The position numbers and the translations under genes were made by a program. From Clavelina lepadiformis (taxonomy: Eukaryota; Chordata; Ascidiacea; Aplousobranchia; Clavelinidae): a stretch of DNA of 64,000 bases. Location of the stretch: positions 7,998,001 to 8,062,000 of the forward strand of contig NC_135240.1 in the NCBI RefSeq assembly GCF_947623445.1, in the 5' to 3' direction. The notes below the pieces were generated by a model that saw nothing but the letters and a program-made list of their open reading frames with translations, was not told the origin of the DNA and ran no database searches. Positions 60,430 to 64,000 of this stretch are shown here, one piece after another. Position 1 is the stretch's first letter. Each line of letters starts with the position of its first letter.

Positions 60430-60740
60430 ATTTTTTACCTGGTATGGTAAGATAATGTAATCTTTATCCTCAGACTCAGAAAAGTCTTTGCACGACTTAA
60501 ACCTGGCGATGCTTCTTCATCGCGTGAGCCTTGGTTATCGAGCGAACCTTTGTTCTATTTGTTCCTTTGTTCCATTTGTCCAACATTTTTTTATTAGATT
60601 TTTTATATCGGTTTGCCTGAATTTAGAACTCTTTACAGGTCTGTCAGGTTAACTAAACAGGAGCAATTGTCGTTAATGCCTTGCCCAAGGGACTACAATG
60701 GGACAATGACTGACAGATTGAGTCGGTGTCTCTGTGATTG
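60430..60740 (+). repeat. Diverged repeat pair, copy 1
   Basis: It shares a succession of motifs with 61105-61400: GGTAAG near the start, AAAGTCTTTGCAC-A/G-ACTT, GGCGATG-x4-TTCATCGC, GTTTGCC/TTTTTG region, AATGCCTTGCCCA, and GGAC-A-ATG/TTACA-A further on. It is SINE-like in size, but no clear tRNA head is seen. Confidence 0.5.
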
Positions 60741-61018
60741 GTAGGCTACCATGCACATTGGAAGTTGGTAATGTGCCATTTATTTTATTCCCATCCACAT
60801 ATTTTAAACAAAACAATTTACCAAAATAATTAACTGATCTAATCAATTTTGTACTGTCTACCTAGTCTAATACTGCGCTGCAACCCCTGCGCCACCCTCT
60901 AGCCCTCAACAGCATGTTTGTTCATGTCTAGTTCGTTTTGGTTCACCATTGCGTCATTTTAATTTGGGATCCTAGCGGCCCCAAACAAATTCGTCAGAAC
61001 AAACATAGACACTACATT

Positions 61019-61090
61019 AACCAATGTTAACAATGTAATTAATGTGACTAATATAACTAATGTAACAAATAGTGTTAATGTAATGGTAAT
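61019..61090 (+). repeat. TAATGTAAC-type degenerate minisatellite
   Basis: A run of short related units (TTAATGTGAC, TAATATAAC, TAATGTAAC, TTAATGTAA). Confidence 0.6.
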
Positions 61091-61104
61091 AAGAGAAAGG
61101 AAGA

Positions 61105-61400
61105 TTATCTGTTTATGCATGGTAAGGTGTCATAACCTTTACCCTCGATCTGTGAAAGTCTTTGCACAACTTCAACTCGGCGATGATTTTTCATCGCTTG
61201 AAAGGACTCCGGTTACCAAGCTAAACTGATCGTTGTGCAAACTCCGATTGACACCCATGTTTTATCTGTTGATTTTTTGATTATTTTTGTTGTATTGTCC
61301 AAACTTTAAACAGTTTATTAGGACTGTTGTTGAACAGAAGCACGCATCATTAATGTCTTGTCCATGGACATTACAACAGTAGCACACTGGGTATTTAACA
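61105..61400 (+). repeat. Diverged repeat pair, copy 2
   Basis: See the copy at 60430. Here the same landmarks read GAAAGTCTTTGCACAACTT, GGCGATGATTTTTCATCGC and TTAATGTCTTGTCCATGGAC. Confidence 0.5.
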
Positions 61401-62707
61401 GCGACCGCTTTATTGCAAACCCATTGCCATCGCTCTAACCATTCCGTGATCGAGTTGGAATGCATTCTGTCAACTATCCGCGTGGCGCGTGGAACCACGT
61501 TTAACATTATACATACCTTCACGAAGTCACCCGATGTATAACCCACAAAACAGTGTTTTTATGAATGTCCCACTGAAATTATGTGCTTTCGAAACGTTAC
61601 AAGCAAGTTAAGCAACGTATTGATTTTTTAAAGACTTAATATTTTCTGGGTAAAATTCTTGCTTAAGCTGAGAACAGTGGTAAATTTTAATTCTATTTTG
61701 TGTTACGCTTGTTATTTTTATAAGAAATTATATATTATACCTTGGAAAACTGCTGTGGCCTCTGTACTAAGGGATACCGCTATTCAGCTTTATTAAACGT
61801 AAATCATACATCTGAAATTTAGAAACAGTTAGGATCAGGAAATCAACGCAACCTGATAGCCCTAAATAAAATTTGTTTGCTACAATACAAAGTGCATATA
61901 GTCTTCATCGTAAAGCGCACAGTTGCCAGAGGCAGAAACAAAGCACAAGAAACGACTAAGATAAAACAATGCAAGTTAACAAAGAAAACCATTTCATTAG
62001 TTTTTATGTTGGAAATATGGTAAACTGAAGACTATTTTCATAGGCAACGGACTATCAGGTAAAACTAAGAAACTTTTTTCGTTAACATTTGTCACATGCA
62101 CACTGACTTTTCCATCAGGTTGTTTTAGAAAAACACGTTCTTTAACAACCACAATTGTATAAAATCTGTAAGAAGTTTTTACAAGGTATAGCGATATTAA
62201 TCAAAGTACGATTTAGTCAAAACACAACGACAATAATTTTCCGGTGCGATATTTTTTCTAACTATAGGGTGGTGGGTAATATATACTTGCCGCCAAAGAG
62301 CAGCTGATGGATTACGTCCAATTGTATCGTATAAGATATGGCGGAAGTATTAATTAATTATAGAAAACACATCCTACATATGTATAGGCCACTTACATAA
62401 CTTACTGTAATTAACTGTTTACACTTCTAGATTCTACAGATTACGTGAAATTAACCCGTAAAAGATGTTTTTGGCGCAAACAATTGTTTCATTGATATAA
62501 AACGAAATCATTAATTACCAGTTTTTCAAACGTTAAGAAAGACAGCACTTCACCGTTGTTATGTCTTAATTTCTAAATAAATTTAACGATAAGTATAGAC
62601 CTATGCTGTCAAGCAGAAAGAACGTATGAAGAAGTTCGACAAGGTTTTAAGCGCAACCAAGGAAATGGAATAATTAAAAAGACTGGTGTAAATTTACCTT
62701 ATTTTTA

Positions 62708-62756
62708 ATTATAACTATAACTATAACTATAACTATAATTATAACTATAACTATAA
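62708..62756 (+). repeat. ATAACT microsatellite
   Basis: About eight hexamer units of ATAACT/ATAATT in a row. Confidence 0.9.
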
Positions 62757-64000
62757 GCAAATAGGAGACAAGACTGCAAATTTGATTCCTTGTACAATTT
62801 ACATGAAAGTTGTTATGTTTGAACCGAGAAAAGAAACTTTTGCGGAACTCGCAGTACCAAAACATCCCTTTTCCGTAAACAAGGAAGTAGCCTATACACT
62901 TTTCTCGCAGTAATTTAATAGCTGCATATAATAAAATAATGCAGGCCTGAGGGATGTACTGTATATACCGGCGCTAAATTTCTTTATATTAAAGATCACT
63001 ATAATTGGTTTTGTATTTTTGCTTACTATGCCTATATCGTATCGTACTTCTAATGTTGAAGACCTACAGTATTTGGCAAAAGAACGCATGCTGGAAATAG
63101 GATAAAAAAAGCCATTGATGCCGTAAAAAATAACACTAGATTTGTCGATGTGTGAATCACATCGGCATAAACTTGAATCTATTTCTATAACTTAGTCTTA
63201 GATGAGTTGGTGCAGACTTCAAGCTTACTTGCAAACAGCGTTGTTGAGCGCAGGGAATTAGTTACAATTTATTAGCAATGTCCGCGCTAGAAATTGTTTT
63301 CTTTTTTTGGGTGGGGGGAGGGGGAGGAATTATATTCGCAGAGACTGCCCGTAAACATGTTGGAGCTACCGAACATATAGTTGACTAGCAGCCTAACAAA
63401 CTATACTTCAATATTGCTGAACGTATTCAATTATAAACCAAAATGCTTGTTAAGAAACTTTTTTGACTGAATTATTTGGGTTTATGAGCAACATTTAGGC
63501 TACAACGGCCAAGTTTAAATGGTCTACCGTCTAACATAAAGTCTAACTACAGTATAATTAAAACTTCCAGAAATAAAATTAATTTTTACCAAAACGTTCT
63601 ATTAACCTAATGACCTATTTTAAAAAATGGGTTTATGGCTATCAAACAAGACGCTTTATTGCCTAAGAGCTAGCTTAAAAAACAAATACTGTACAGTACT
63701 ACAGTAACTTATATAAAAGAGGTTTAAACACAGTAGCCTAATTTTGCACAGAAGTAATGTAAATAGATAAGGAAAAGTTAGAATAAAGCAGAAAAGTTTG
63801 TTTTCTCGTTACTTTCTTGAACACATTCAAATTTTCTGCGTCTCTCTTATTCTACGGCGGATCGTTCAAGACCCTGGCAGCAGCTAAGTAAAATATTATG
63901 TCGTCGTATACGTCACGAACCGAGAAAATGGAACTTGCATTAGGTTCTTAGATTAGAATCGCTGAGATCTAGTTATTCATTAGTCGCGCAAATGGTATAT

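Larger units (their letters stand above)
59820..64000. other. Gene-poor end of the window with repeats
   Basis: Upstream region of the gamma-SNAP gene followed by repeated sequence. It holds a palindrome with p53-type half-sites (60125-60182), a MITE-like element (60274-60367), a diverged pair of about 300-bp repeats (60430-60740 and 61105-61400), a TAATGTAAC-type minisatellite (61019-61090) and an ATAACT microsatellite (62708-62756). I can support no gene after 59819. Confidence 0.55.

Noticed and set aside
61262-61546. 94-codon minus-strand frame near the end
   Set aside because: It lies in a dispersed repeat and has no domain.
1-64000. CRISPR array, bacterial operons, rRNA genes
   Set aside because: No regular repeat-spacer structure, Shine-Dalgarno-led gene strings or rRNA sequence; the window is a metazoan nuclear sequence.

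Overview
This 64 kb window looks like nuclear DNA of a solitary ascidian tunicate (Ciona-like). It is AT-rich, its genes are compact with many short introns, two genes have clear TATA boxes, and the proteins are animal-specific: a calcium-channel alpha2/delta subunit, CHRAC1, a Kelch-like protein, sushi-domain and adhesion-GPCR sequences, gamma-SNAP and PAM16. The species call is an inference; no rRNA, tRNA or mitochondrial marker is present. All multi-exon models were spliced by eye. The reading frame closes exactly over the full length for all nine multi-exon models; one of them (38774-41012) needs a non-GT donor.

Layout. 1-2585: intergenic, with a short inverted-repeat element. 2586-12189 (+): CACNA2D-like gene, 28 exons. 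13245-15735 (-): decayed, 5'-truncated non-LTR retrotransposon carrying a nested 420-bp hAT-like element with an 8-bp target duplication. 17816-18810 (+): CHRAC1. 19609-23115 (+): BTB-BACK-Kelch protein. 25012-31816 (+): secreted protein with 19 sushi domains, one per phase-1 exon, and a C-terminal somatomedin B domain. 32344-34518 (-): secreted protein of four tandem cysteine-rich 'GCW' modules, which I cannot place in a named family. 35761-37313 (+): remains of an adhesion GPCR. 38774-41012 (+), 43995-45715 (+) and 49518-51918 (-): three members of a claudin-like four-TM family with the same exon/phase plan, a partial copy of the second at 47485-47746, and a pogo-like DNA transposon relic at 47941-49293. 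57145-58049 (-): PAM16. 58785-59819 (-): intronless gamma-SNAP. 59820-64000: repeats and no gene I can support.

The housekeeping genes (CHRAC1, gamma-SNAP, PAM16) share no pathway; they act in chromatin remodelling, vesicle fusion and mitochondrial import. The lineage-specific part is the middle of the window, 25-52 kb: two adjacent convergent genes for secreted cysteine-module proteins, then the expanded four-TM family. Two members of that family carry long, low-complexity lumenal loops with furin-type basic sites. I think this family and the 19-sushi/SMB protein are the most interesting content.
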